A stretch of 24,750 bases of DNA from Clostridiaceae bacterium UBA6085 (GCA_002428605.1 DIXH01000040.1:4351-29100); one strand, 5' to 3'. Counted from the stretch's first letter, positions 15,444 through 23,277 are shown. Notes: generated by a model from the sequence alone, not told the origin. A program made the numbers and translations.

Positions 15444-15846
15444 TTACTCATTGTGGACATGGTCACTTCGGAAGGACCGCCAATTCATGTTGAGCACATG
15501 GGAGCGGAAAGTCAGCCTGTCAATCAGAGCTGATACCATGTTGGAATTTTCGAAGATTGTTGTCCATTCAGAAAATTTCAGGTTAGTCGAAACGATGACA
15601 CTCTGTTTCTCTGCCCGATCCGATACTACTTTGAAAAGTAACTCGGACTGGTGTCTGTTGAAAGTGAGGTATGACATCTCATCGATAATCAAAAGATCTG
15701 CCCTCATCAGCTGTTTCTCAAGCTTCATCAACTTCTTGTATTCCTGGGCCTCCACGAGCTGGTTGGATAGGTTCGCCGCAGTAAAGAACCTCACATCCAT
15801 TCCTGTCATGCAAGCCTTAAGGCCAAGTGCTATTGAAAGATGAGTC
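15444..15846 (-). pseudogene. istB: istB, C-terminal fragment
   Basis: Second part of the IS21 helper ATPase, which loads IstA on target DNA. The frame starts at the RIT junction with the codons for GKTHLSIALGLKACMTGMDV, the last part of Walker A. It continues to Walker B (LLIIDEMSYL), a sensor-type VSTNLKFSEW and the C-terminal RSHVLNMNWRSF. Joined in frame to 21339-21682 it gives about 248 residues, the usual IstB length. The split is caused only by the RIT insertion, since no other lesion is seen in this part. Without a start codon it is not expected to be made. Confidence 0.88.
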
Positions 15847-15914
15847 TTCCCTTTATGGAAAGTTTCTGATAAGGGAAATGGTTCTTTCTAAACATTGGGT
15901 ATAAAGTGATATAG

Positions 15915-15956
15915 AAACAGCTGGCAGTTTTATCAGCGCTGCCAGCTGTTTTTGTT
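15915..15956 (+). terminator. inward-facing terminator at the left ISL3 end
   Basis: A perfect 13-bp stem, AAACAGCTGGCAG (15915-15927) with CTGCCAGCTGTTT (15939-15951), is followed by TTGTTTT on the + strand. It stops + strand transcripts entering from outside. On the - strand it lies just after the transposase stop and could also act weakly there. Confidence 0.7.
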
Positions 15957-16787
15957 TTATACTAAAGCAGATAGGCTGAAATTTTCATCTAGCGGTAGAA
16001 ATGCAAATTTGCATTTTTTTGCGAGGTTGACTAACCCGCTTCGTCCATATACAATACGTTTAAGCACTTTGAATTTGTTGTTGTTTCCTTCAACAAATCC
16101 AGAGCTAACGGAGAAGGATATCGCGTTCTTGACAGGGGCGATATCCTTCTTTATTCCATTACAAAAGCTCTTAATTTCACTGTCTTCGAATTTCTTTAGA
16201 AACTCGTCCAATTTTTCTGGTTCATTACCCATTATAATGCTATGGAACTCTTTGAAAATCGACTCCAGACGAGCTGCTACCGGGTACTTCTCTTTGATCC
16301 TATCTATATGCATTCCTACCTTTTCATCTTTCTTGACTTTAGGATTACAAGTCAATAAGTATTTCAGGATATCTGCCCTCTTTATAACGGTTACGTCGGA
16401 TGGAACTACTCTTTCCATAAGATGCTTAGCATATAATGGGATTCGATTAGGGAAGTTGTTTTTTCCTATGAGGTAAATATACCTTGCCAATATTTGATTG
16501 CCTTCATGAAAATCAGGGCGTCTAAGGATATAGAAGTATATCGTGTCATTGCTGATTCCATCATCCATCATTTTGAAAATGACATTCAACCAGTCATTCA
16601 TTGGTGATTGACGTTTTTTATAGTTCTTAGGTGAATCCAGACTGTTAATCTCTAATTCCGACATTCCTATATATTTTTTCGCTGTAAGCTCTGAAATCCC
16701 GAACATTTTGGCGATGGTCTTTATCCTTTTCTTTTCGAGGTTTTTCCAATAATCTTGTATGTTTCGGATCAGTTTCTGTTTTTTTTT
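15957..16787 (-). CDS. ISL3 transposase, C-terminal part in the -1 frame
   Basis: Continues the ISL3 transposase after the A9 run. Read from the slip the frame gives KKKQKLIRNIQDYWKNL, then a helix-turn-helix-like KRIKTIAKMFGISELTAKKY and finally the conserved SSGFVEGNNNKFKVLKR, whose Glu is the last residue of the DDE triad, followed by CKFAFLPLDE. The first internal ATG is at 16706, without a good ribosome binding site, and would cut off the segment next to the slip. It is most likely made only as a fusion with the upstream frame, or not at all. Confidence 0.75.
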   Translation of the reverse strand, partial: KKKQKLIRNIQDYWKNLEKKRIKTIAKMFGISELTAKKYIGMSELEINSLDSPKNYKKRQSPMNDWLNVIFKMMDDGISNDTIYFYILRRPDFHEGNQILARYIYLIGKNNFPNRIPLYAKHLMERVVPSDVTVIKRADILKYLLTCNPKVKKDEKVGMHIDRIKEKYPVAARLESIFKEFHSIIMGNEPEKLDEFLKKFEDSEIKSFCNGIKKDIAPVKNAISFSVSSGFVEGNNNKFKVLKRIVYGRSGLVNLAKKCKFAFLPLDENFSLSALV

Positions 16788-17752
16788 CGCCCTTCAGCAT
16801 GATCTGCATATTCTCCTGAGGTAAGATCATGCATCTTATTATCATATTTGCGTTCAGAACCATCTGGATTCATCGGTGGCGTATTGTCGTAATGCAATGA
16901 GGATATATACGCTTCGTCGTGGGGTTTCTTCTCCTGCAATACTTTCTCAGGCTCACCATCCAGTATTTTGCCATCTCGAATATAGACATAAGGTGGCATC
17001 TCTTCCTTGAAAATATCCTTCAAATACCCAAGAAGATTTTGAAGAAGATGGAAGCGGTCCGCCACCTGAGTGCATTCTGGCAGAATCTCATTTATTGCCG
17101 CCGCATAAGCACTGGCTCGGTCTCTGGCTACAAGCCGAATCTTCTTGTGACCTTTAAGCCATTCCTTCAAGGTTTCTGCATCCCTGCCATCAAGGAGTGC
17201 TATAAGATGGTGATCCTTCAAATCATAGATTGCAGTAGCATATGTTTGTCCTTTTCTGATGGCTACATCGTCGATACCCACAGCCTCAACGTCCGGATCG
17301 TCGACAAACTCAATATGGTCATATAGTTTTTGTATTGAATCATTGCTTATTTTGACGCCCAGAAGAGACAAAACCTTACTGGCGCCTTCGTTGCTTAGGA
17401 ACATGGATACGCCAAGAATAAAAGAATTCAAAGCATCTGTGCGTACCTGTGAGGCCTTTGCAAAAGGAAGATCTTCCATAAACACTTTCCTGGTGCAGTT
17501 TGAGTTCTCGCACTTATACTTGTATACGTTCGAGTGCAAGAAAGTCTGCTTGCAGCGAATGGGGGTATCCTGCATAGTGCGCTGATATGTAGCATGGAGA
17601 GCGCTGCTTTCAACGCCGCATTCAGGGCATTTGCAGCTATGTGGTTTCGATTTGATGTAGATATGCAAGGTTTCAGGATCCTCTTTATGGTCATAGATAA
17701 AATGGTTCTGGTCAATAAGGAATGAATAGTCCTGCGTTTCGTGATATTTCAT
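16769..17752 (-). CDS. ISL3 transposase, N-terminal part
   Basis: A 327-residue frame with the zinc-binding N-terminus of ISL3 transposases (CKCPECGVES and CENSNCTRKVFME, four Cys), a helix-turn-helix region and two of the three catalytic acids in VGIDDVAIRKGQTYATAIYD and LVARDRASAYAAAI. It ends at TGA right after an A9 run in the -1 shifted context described at 16779-16787. The final Glu of the DDE triad lies in the next frame, so this product alone should be inactive, though it could bind the inverted repeats. It is expressed from an extended -10 promoter at 17784-17792. Confidence 0.85.
   Translation of the reverse strand: MKYHETQDYSFLIDQNHFIYDHKEDPETLHIYIKSKPHSCKCPECGVESSALHATYQRTMQDTPIRCKQTFLHSNVYKYKCENSNCTRKVFMEDLPFAKASQVRTDALNSFILGVSMFLSNEGASKVLSLLGVKISNDSIQKLYDHIEFVDDPDVEAVGIDDVAIRKGQTYATAIYDLKDHHLIALLDGRDAETLKEWLKGHKKIRLVARDRASAYAAAINEILPECTQVADRFHLLQNLLGYLKDIFKEEMPPYVYIRDGKILDGEPEKVLQEKKPHDEAYISSLHYDNTPPMNPDGSERKYDNKMHDLTSGEYADHAEGRKKNRN
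16779..16787 (-). other. slippery A9 run, possible -1 frameshift site
   Basis: On the - strand the sequence is CGAAAAAAAAACAG. In the upstream frame it reads CGA AAA AAA AAC, which places a canonical A AAA AAC heptamer in phase. A -1 slip puts the ribosome exactly into the downstream transposase frame (CAG AAA CTG). The original frame stops three codons past the slip (AGA AAC TGA). An accidental one-base indel would look the same. Confidence 0.5.
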
Positions 17753-17783
17753 TACATCATCACACCCTTAATTAGATACCATA

Positions 17784-17792
17784 ATTATACCA
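17784..17792 (-). promoter_or_regulatory. ISL3 transposase promoter
   Basis: TGGTATAAT on the - strand is a perfect extended -10. The hexamer at the -35 position (TTCTAA) is weak. It lies about 30 bases ahead of the transposase ATG. Confidence 0.6.
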
Positions 17793-17827
17793 CAAATACC
17801 CAAACTTTAGAAGCGTTAAATCGAAGA

Positions 17828-17859
17828 AAAAGCAGGTTTTTAATACCTGCTTTTAACTA
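17828..17859 (-). terminator. inward-facing terminator at the right ISL3 end
   Basis: AAAAGCAGGT (17828-17837) pairs with ACCTGCTTTT (17845-17854). On the - strand it is followed by TTCTTC, extending a run of T. It lies between the right inverted repeat and the transposase promoter, where it would stop transcripts arriving from the RIT recombinase genes. Confidence 0.65.
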
Positions 17860-17907
17860 TATTACCCAATTTTCAGAAAGAACCAGGGAAATTATACGAA
17901 GCTTTTT

Positions 17908-17973
17908 ATTATGTAAAGTTCTGGGCTGGAATCATTGAAACCATTATAACTTCAACCCAGAACTTTACATAAT
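17908..17973. repeat. 18-bp inverted repeat inside the RIT end
   Basis: ATTATGTAAAGTTCTGGG (17908-17925) and its exact complement (17956-17973) are 30 bases apart, just after the stop of the third recombinase. Each arm contains the TTATGNAAAGTT motif also found at the two outer RIT ends. No T-run follows on either strand. A role as accessory recombinase binding sites is more likely than termination. Confidence 0.75.
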
Positions 17974-17975
17974 GC

Positions 17976-19001
17976 TTAGTTTCTGCAGAGGTTTTTTAAC
18001 CATTCCATCAGGCATTTATCATCGATCCATTCAGGTTGTTCAGGTATTTCTGCTTTTATATAGGCAGCTTCTAGGGCTTTACGTTTGACTTCAACGTCAG
18101 CTTTTGCATAGATTTCAGTGGTAGTAACATTGACATGCCCCAAAAAGTCTCTGATGTAGATAAGGTTTATGTTTGATTGAAGCATATGCATCGCCTTAGT
18201 ATGTCTGAGAACATGTGGACTAATCTTATCAGGAAACACTACATTTGTATTAGCTTCTGCTAAGGTAACATATTTATTCAAAATATAGGCTATTCCGGCT
18301 CGAGAAAGTCTTTCTTTCCGACTGTTGGTAAAAAGAGAGGAACTTTTTCTCTCGGGTTTTCCAAAAAGGTTCTGTTCCTTGAGATACTGGACTAGCAAGT
18401 CAGTTGTCTGGCTCATCAACGGTACAGTACGAATCTTGCTTCCTTTTCCGTAAAGCGTGATAGTTGCAGGTTTATCTGTTCTGATATCGTCAACTGAGAG
18501 ATTAATAAGTTCCTGGACCCTTGCACCACTATCATAAAGAAGTGTCAGAATCATTAAATCACGGCGTCCCCTTTTCTTAGTGGTATCTGGCGATTTAAGC
18601 AAAGCGGACATCGCCTCTGGTGTTAGAAAACTCATGCTTGCAGGTGAGGTTTTTTTTGAAGGTATTCCGAGTATTTTCTGCATTTCAAAGAGGTTGGCTG
18701 GTACCTCTGTCTGTACAAAACGTACAAAGGCATGGATACAAGCCAGCCGTTGATTACGTGTTGAGATACTACATTTCCTCTCTCTTTCAAGCCAACCAAG
18801 ATATCCTTCAATCAGACTAGAGTTAAACAACTGCATTGTTAACTTTTCAGGAACGATACCAGCTTCACTCTGACAATATTGAAGAAAAAGCCGGAATGTA
18901 TCACTATAAGATTTGATAGTGTTCAGACTTACATTCCTTTGACCAGGCAGGTATGCACCTAAGAATTTTGTCAGATATCTAGAGAATTCAGTCATTATCA
19001 T
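17976..19001 (-). CDS. RIT tyrosine recombinase, third gene
   Basis: A 341-residue tyrosine site-specific recombinase. It has an N-terminal SAM-like DNA-binding domain (about 1-110) and a catalytic domain with Arg in YDSGARVQELINL, the beta-hairpin Lys in YGKGSKIRTVPL, HVLRHTKAMH (H-x-x-R) and FLGHVNVTTTEIYAK, which supplies His and the nucleophilic Tyr. All six catalytic residues appear present. GGAGGTGA lies 9 nt before the ATG. Its first 14 bases overlap the second recombinase gene. In RIT elements this is the RitC position. The end of the gene abuts the 18-bp inverted repeat. Confidence 0.9.
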   Translation of the reverse strand: MIMTEFSRYLTKFLGAYLPGQRNVSLNTIKSYSDTFRLFLQYCQSEAGIVPEKLTMQLFNSSLIEGYLGWLERERKCSISTRNQRLACIHAFVRFVQTEVPANLFEMQKILGIPSKKTSPASMSFLTPEAMSALLKSPDTTKKRGRRDLMILTLLYDSGARVQELINLSVDDIRTDKPATITLYGKGSKIRTVPLMSQTTDLLVQYLKEQNLFGKPERKSSSLFTNSRKERLSRAGIAYILNKYVTLAEANTNVVFPDKISPHVLRHTKAMHMLQSNINLIYIRDFLGHVNVTTTEIYAKADVEVKRKALEAAYIKAEIPEQPEWIDDKCLMEWLKNLCRN

Positions 19002-19962
19002 ATGAGGTCACCTCCGGAATCAACCAACCATACTCATGTTCCATCGTGGTGACGATATCGGGATATAACTCTGCTGTCAGTCTCAGATAATGCTGACTGC
19101 TCCTTATCCCAGTGTGTCCCATGTATGCTGATAGATATGGGAGTGCGACCGTCAGGTCTTTGCCCGCACGGACCCAGTTGCGTAGACAGTGAACAGCAAA
19201 CGTATGTCTAAAGTCATGGATTCTTGGACCTTTTCCTTGTCCACCATGAGATATGCCTGCCAAGTTTAATACATCGCGATATGGATGATAAATATCCTTA
19301 TGTTTTTGACCAATACTGTTAACAAAGAAAAATTCAGCATCTTTCCACACTGCATAACCGCACATATACCGGTCATAGTCTCTGAAATGCTGCAGCAGAG
19401 TTTCATCAAGCGGAATGAATCTCTCCTTATTGAACTTTGCACCATATATATGCAAGATTCCAATAGTAAGATCAACATCATCTTTCTTCAGGTTTATTAA
19501 CTCACCGCTTCTCATGCCTGTACTGTATAGTGTTTTCAGAATTAGATTGATCTGACTACTCCTAAATTGATAAGATTTTGAATTTGGAATTTCTTCAGCT
19601 GCAAGAAAGATTTTTGCCAGTTCGGTATTACTGAAGATATATGGTTTAAAGTTACTGCCAAGTGAGATTGCTCCTTTACTCGTATCGAAATATACTGGAT
19701 AGCCCAATCGATTCATGTATTGTGCTAATCCACGGACAACACCAATTCGATTCTGATGATTCGATTCTGTCTCATATGCAGTTTTTCTACACCATAAATT
19801 AACCAGTTTTGGGGTTAGTTGTGGTTGTGAATATCCTTCTTGCTCCGCTAGTTTTAATAGGCGATAAAGAACTTGTTCGATTTTGTCATATTTATATCCG
19901 AGTGCTCGCTTCTCTTCAATATACTCGGCTACTATGTCACGGAGATTTTCTGAGGATGTCAT
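18988..19962 (-). CDS. RIT tyrosine recombinase, second gene
   Basis: A 324-residue tyrosine recombinase. The N-terminal core-binding domain begins with LRDIVAEYIEEKRALGYKYD. The catalytic domain has YSTGMRSGELINLKKDD (Arg), a Lys in the GAKFNKERFIPL hairpin, IHDFRHTFAVHCL (H-x-x-R) and YMGHTGIRSSQHYLR (His and Tyr). Its ATG overlaps the stop of the first recombinase as ATGA, implying translational coupling. This is the RitB position, and the catalytic set appears complete. Confidence 0.9.
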   Translation of the reverse strand: MTSSENLRDIVAEYIEEKRALGYKYDKIEQVLYRLLKLAEQEGYSQPQLTPKLVNLWCRKTAYETESNHQNRIGVVRGLAQYMNRLGYPVYFDTSKGAISLGSNFKPYIFSNTELAKIFLAAEEIPNSKSYQFRSSQINLILKTLYSTGMRSGELINLKKDDVDLTIGILHIYGAKFNKERFIPLDETLLQHFRDYDRYMCGYAVWKDAEFFFVNSIGQKHKDIYHPYRDVLNLAGISHGGQGKGPRIHDFRHTFAVHCLRNWVRAGKDLTVALPYLSAYMGHTGIRSSQHYLRLTAELYPDIVTTMEHEYGWLIPEVTSYDND

Positions 19963-21203
19963 TTGTTAAACACCTCCTCAGGATTCAATGCACATTCTCT
20001 TAAGCGAGCATGATCAATATGAAGATATACATCTGTTGATTTCACGCTAGTATGACCAAGTATTTCTGATATGACAGGAAGTGGAATGTTTTCAGCAAGA
20101 AGCGTACTTGCAAGTGTATGTCTTAGTGAATGCATTCCGGATGGTGTATCACGGGTGATTGGAATTCCAGATTTCCTGATATATTTGACAAGTATCCTGT
20201 TCATTGCAGCATGAGGGGCAAATGCCATGAATGGAGCATTATGCCTTACAAAAACGAATTCCGAACTGCTGATTGGGCGTCCATTTTTCAAGTAGTCAAT
20301 CAATGCCCAACCAACATCACCAAGTATAGGAAAAATGAGGTAATTCCCTGTCTTGTGCTGGCGGAACTGAATTGTGCTGTTCTCCCAATGAAGATTTTCA
20401 AGTTTAAGATTTTTAATGTCAGAGCATCTTATGCCATATCTGGCAATCATCAAAAGAATAGCATAGTCACGTTTTCCAGTGGGGTTACCTCTGTCAACAC
20501 TCGAGAGCACTTTTTTTAAGTCTTCAGGTTTCCATGTTTTAGGCATAGCTGGTGCATAATAGTTTTTTATTTTCGGAAGCGATTCGGTAAGATTCTCCTG
20601 TGTGTATCCATTAAGAAAGAGGTATTTCAAAAAACAACGTACAGCAACTAACTCAGCTGCTACTCCTTTGCTGGAATAGTTTATGAATGTCTTAACATAA
20701 TCAGATAACAATGTAGGAGTGATCCCTTCAAAGCTATCTACACCGTTTTCATGCGTGAAAAACACAAAATGACGTATTCTGTTACCTTTGCTATAAGTAC
20801 CTTGTTCAGAAAGATTTCTTTTCTGACATTCCTCCAGGTAGCCTTCAAAGGCTATTTTAAACAATGTTGGACATTCTGATGTCGCTGTTGGACCTAACTT
20901 TCTACGCAGAATGATACCATGGATTTGATAATCACCCAATACACGAATATAACGTACTTGCACACTGAGCCTTTTTGCTGGAGAATTTTCATGTATTGTG
21001 TCATGTGTGCATCCATACTTTTCTCGCAGGTACTGACTTCCTAGGTCTTCAGAGAAATATACTGATTCGTGATTGTTCGCATACTCAAGAAACCGTCTGT
21101 AAAAGCATTTGTAATTCAAGATGGTTTGCTTACTATAACTCATCTCATCCATCTTTTGAAGAACAGTGTTGATTAATTCTTCAAGGGTTAAAAGTGAATT
21201 CAT
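19959..21203 (-). CDS. RIT tyrosine recombinase, first gene
   Basis: A tyrosine recombinase of about 414 residues, the longest of the three, as expected for the RitA position. The catalytic domain contains ARYGIRCSDIKNLKL (Arg), the Lys in RQHKTGNYLIFPI, MHSLRHTLASTLL (H-x-x-R) and ILGHTSVKSTDVYLH (His and Tyr). I chose the ATG at 21203, 9 nt after an AGGGGG site. The ATG at 21212 touches that site directly and would add three residues. It is the first gene of the three-gene unit, behind a nested palindrome. Confidence 0.9.
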   Translation of the reverse strand: MNSLLTLEELINTVLQKMDEMSYSKQTILNYKCFYRRFLEYANNHESVYFSEDLGSQYLREKYGCTHDTIHENSPAKRLSVQVRYIRVLGDYQIHGIILRRKLGPTATSECPTLFKIAFEGYLEECQKRNLSEQGTYSKGNRIRHFVFFTHENGVDSFEGITPTLLSDYVKTFINYSSKGVAAELVAVRCFLKYLFLNGYTQENLTESLPKIKNYYAPAMPKTWKPEDLKKVLSSVDRGNPTGKRDYAILLMIARYGIRCSDIKNLKLENLHWENSTIQFRQHKTGNYLIFPILGDVGWALIDYLKNGRPISSSEFVFVRHNAPFMAFAPHAAMNRILVKYIRKSGIPITRDTPSGMHSLRHTLASTLLAENIPLPVISEILGHTSVKSTDVYLHIDHARLRECALNPEEVFNK

Positions 21204-21215
21204 AACTAACATCCC

Positions 21216-21256
21216 CCTGTAGTTTTATTGAGTAATACTCATTATCAATCTACAGG
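21216..21256 (-). promoter_or_regulatory. nested palindrome upstream of the recombinase trio
   Basis: The outer arms CCTGTAG (21216-21222) and CTACAGG (21250-21256) enclose an inner palindrome, TGAGTA (21229-21234) with TACTCA (21236-21241). The structure ends at the ribosome binding site of the first recombinase. It could be an operator, a recombinase binding site or an mRNA hairpin that hides the start. Confidence 0.45.
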
Positions 21257-21310
21257 ATTATGAGAAGTAATAATAGAAAAAACATTAGTTTGAAATGACT
21301 TAGAGCATCA

Positions 21311-21338
21311 ACTTTGCATATCAAAAAACTTTGCATAA
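21311..21338 (-). repeat. tandem recombinase-type motifs at the right RIT end
   Basis: ACTTTGCATA occurs twice (21311-21320 and 21328-21337), 17 bases apart and in the same orientation. On the - strand these are TATGCAAAGT copies. The outer copy forms the RIT terminus. Confidence 0.75.
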
Positions 21339-21682
21339 TTCCCAGTTCCGGAATTTCCTATCATGACAATATTCTGGCGCTTGCTGACGAAGTCACATGT
21401 GGCAAGCTGATGCAGGAAAGAAGCATTGAGGTTTTCAAACCGAGCCATGTCAAGTTCATCCATAGTTTTGATATAGGGAAACTTTGCAGCTTTCGTTTTT
21501 CGCCTCTGGCTGCTCACCTGCCTTGACTGGGCTTCCTGCTTCATCATGGCGAGGAGGAAATCATCATAGCTCTGGTCATTACCAAGCTGTCTCACGACAT
21601 CTTGGTAACGGGTGAAGGATGGAAGCCGCAACTGTTTGGCATAAAGCTCTATTAATCCTGAGTTAGCTTCAATCCTGCTCAT
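21339..21682 (-). pseudogene. istB: istB, N-terminal fragment
   Basis: First 114 codons of the IS21 helper ATPase, from ATG at 21682 (overlapping the istA stop as ATGA) to the first half of Walker A, IGNSGTG. The frame then runs into RIT sequence and stops after ten foreign residues (NYAKFFDMQS) at 21308. The N-terminal domain, rich in FTRYQDVVRQL and SYDDFLLAMMKQE, normally binds IstA or target DNA. The break is exactly where Gly-Lys-Thr of the P-loop should follow, so the truncated product cannot bind ATP. Confidence 0.88.
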
Positions 21683-23161
21683 TGCTCCACCACCATGCCA
21701 TACTTACGGTCATAGATAGAAAGATCCACTGGCTTGACTTCTAGTTCGCTCTGAAGATATAGGACAGGTACTGTTTCAGAAGGTGCCAGGTAGCTTCGTA
21801 CCAGGTCCACTGTTGGCACGATACCTCCAGGTACCAGATGCCTGATGCTGAGGACCTTATCCTGTCCATAGTCCACACAGAGGCGCAGAAGCTTCACCAT
21901 GTCCTTGTTGCCGCCAGGAAGAAGCTTTCCCCATTCAAGTAGTTCCTGGGCTACGGTCTCCTTCACAGGTCTCGCATTAAGCACAGAACGAGGTTTCCTC
22001 TCCAACAGATCGATATAGTGAGCCAGTTGGTAGAGTGTCTCACCAGAGGAATAGCATCGTTCAAAGGATGCGACTTCGATGTTCCTGACGTGGAAGGTAA
22101 CCTTGTTGCCATAGCCTTTCACAGTGATTTCCTGGTTCATGAACTTTGTTGGAACGGAGTAGTTGTTCTTATCGAACCTCACAGTGGAGTAGTCATCAGG
22201 TTTCACTACTACCGTCTTGCTGGTGTCGAAGCGGTATTTAGGCAAGTTGATGAGAAACTGGGTCTCTTCTTTAAACATTTCAAGCACACTCTGACTGCGA
22301 CCCTTTATTTTGTGTGATTTTCTGTAGTCCCGGCATGCTTCGAGCAGATGTGCATTAAGACTTTCCATGTCACTTACATGGAGGATAGGAACGAGGAAGT
22401 TCCGTCTGGAGTAACCTACAAGGTTCTCCACCAAGCCTTTCTCATTGCCTTTTGCAGGATTGCAAAAATCCAGATCAAAGGCATAGTGAGCCTTGAAGGA
22501 GAGGTATCTGGCCTGCGGCTTAGCATTGAGGCCGAACCCATCCTTAACCGCAACCTTGGCGTTGTCGAAGATTACTCTTCTTGGCACACCGCCGAAATAG
22601 TCGAAGGCAAGTTGCTGGGCTTCCAGGAATGACTCCTCGTTGGCAGCCTTGTAAGCAATGACGAAGATATCGCAACTGAAACATAAGCGGGCACAGAAGA
22701 TGTTGAGTTTCTTCTTTTTTCCTTGCAGATAGACCGTTGCAACCCCCCCAGTCAATCTGCATTGCTTCACCGGGTGCGTAGGACAAAGGCATCATTGCCT
22801 GCGGAGGAACTGTGTAATTTGAGCGGAGAGAACTTACGATGGCCCTGATGGTGGATTCGCCGCCATTGAAATCCATCTCCTTGACTAGTCGGGCATAGAT
22901 TCGTTTTGCTGTGTGTTTCTGCTTGGACAGGTTCTCATTGGCATCCGCATCGAAGCAGGATTGAATGAATCTGATGACCTCAGGGCTAATGACACCGGGT
23001 TGTCGGTTGTATGTTTTCCTATTGCCAGGAATCGTCTCTCCTTCTCCGTATTTCTTGACAGTCTGCCGGGATATTCCCAGTTTCTTTGCGATTGCTCGCT
23101 GAGACATACCTTCAATGGCAAGTTTTCTTATGTCTTCATAGATTTCCACTTCGATAACCAC
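21679..23161 (-). pseudogene. istA: istA, IS21-family transposase, frameshifted
   Basis: The protein starts at GTG 23161, 7 nt after AGGAGGTGCG. It has a helix-turn-helix (GMSQRAIAKKLGISRQTVKKY) and the DDE integrase core: MQIDWG (first Asp), VIFDNAKVAV (second Asp) and KGLVENLVGYSRRNF (Glu). In a G7 run (22743-22749) the frame breaks. One G fewer restores DWGVATVYLQGKKK, the family consensus. The N-terminal frame otherwise ends at 22544. About 495 residues would be made if repaired. The lesion separates the first catalytic Asp from the rest, so transposition activity is lost unless ribosomes slip. Its stop overlaps istB. Confidence 0.88.
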
Positions 23162-23216
23162 ACCTTTCGCACCTCCTGTAAAACTTGTGATAATTCTACA
23201 GGATTTGAATAGAGAG

Positions 23217-23265
23217 TGGTAAACAAATTCATCAGCGTTTAGCCTCAAAGTGGTACACTTTCAGA
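23217..23265 (-). repeat. IS21 terminal repeats, right end (2 copies)
   Basis: On the - strand TGAATTTGTTTACCA (23217-23231) is identical to the second copy at the left end, and a degenerate copy, TCTGAAAGTGTACCA, lies at 23251-23265. The left end has four copies. Confidence 0.75.
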
Positions 23266-23277
23266 TTAGCATTTACA

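Larger units (their letters stand above)
15880..17884 (-). mobile_element. ISL3-family insertion sequence nested in the RIT end
   Basis: The inverted repeats are GGTTCTTTCT... (15880-15901) and its complement (17863-17884), with 20 of 22 bases matching. They are flanked by the 8-bp direct repeat AGGGAAAT (15872-15879 and 17885-17892). An 8-bp duplication and a single transposase gene are ISL3 hallmarks. The length is 2005 bp. The site is inside the left end of the RIT element, between its outermost recombinase-type motif and the next one, so this is the youngest of the three insertions. Confidence 0.92.
15852..21338 (-). mobile_element. RIT element (recombinase in trio) inserted in istB
   Basis: Three overlapping tyrosine-recombinase genes in one direction define a RIT element. 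The ends come from the break in istB. On the - strand the first istB part ends ACTGGGAA and the second resumes at GGGAAGACT, so GGGAA (15847-15851 and 21339-21343) is shared by both junctions. Just inside lie inverted ends, TTATGGAAAGTTT at the left and TTATGCAAAGTTT at the right, both followed within a few bases by TGATA. Subtracting the ISL3 copy and its 8-bp duplication leaves about 3.47 kb, as expected for three recombinases and short ends. No cargo gene is present. Confidence 0.85.
15295..23277 (-). mobile_element. IS21-family insertion sequence, interrupted and inactivated
   Basis: Both ends start TGTAAA reading inward, with related terminal sequences (TGTAAACGTCAAT at the left, TGTAAATGCTAAT at the right). 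The 6-bp duplication TCACAA flanks the element. It encodes istA and istB in the usual order on the - strand with an ATGA overlap. Removing the nested RIT insertion leaves about 2.5 kb, normal for the family. istB is split by the RIT element and istA has a frameshift, so the element cannot move on its own. Confidence 0.88.

Noticed and set aside
17908..17973. Intrinsic terminator after the third recombinase
   Set aside because: The 18-bp stem has a 30-base spacer and no T-run on either strand, and its arms match the motifs at the element ends.
17976..21203. Phage or conjugative element integrase module
   Set aside because: Three overlapping recombinases with no phage, relaxase or cargo genes, and ends only about 3.5 kb apart, fit a RIT element better.
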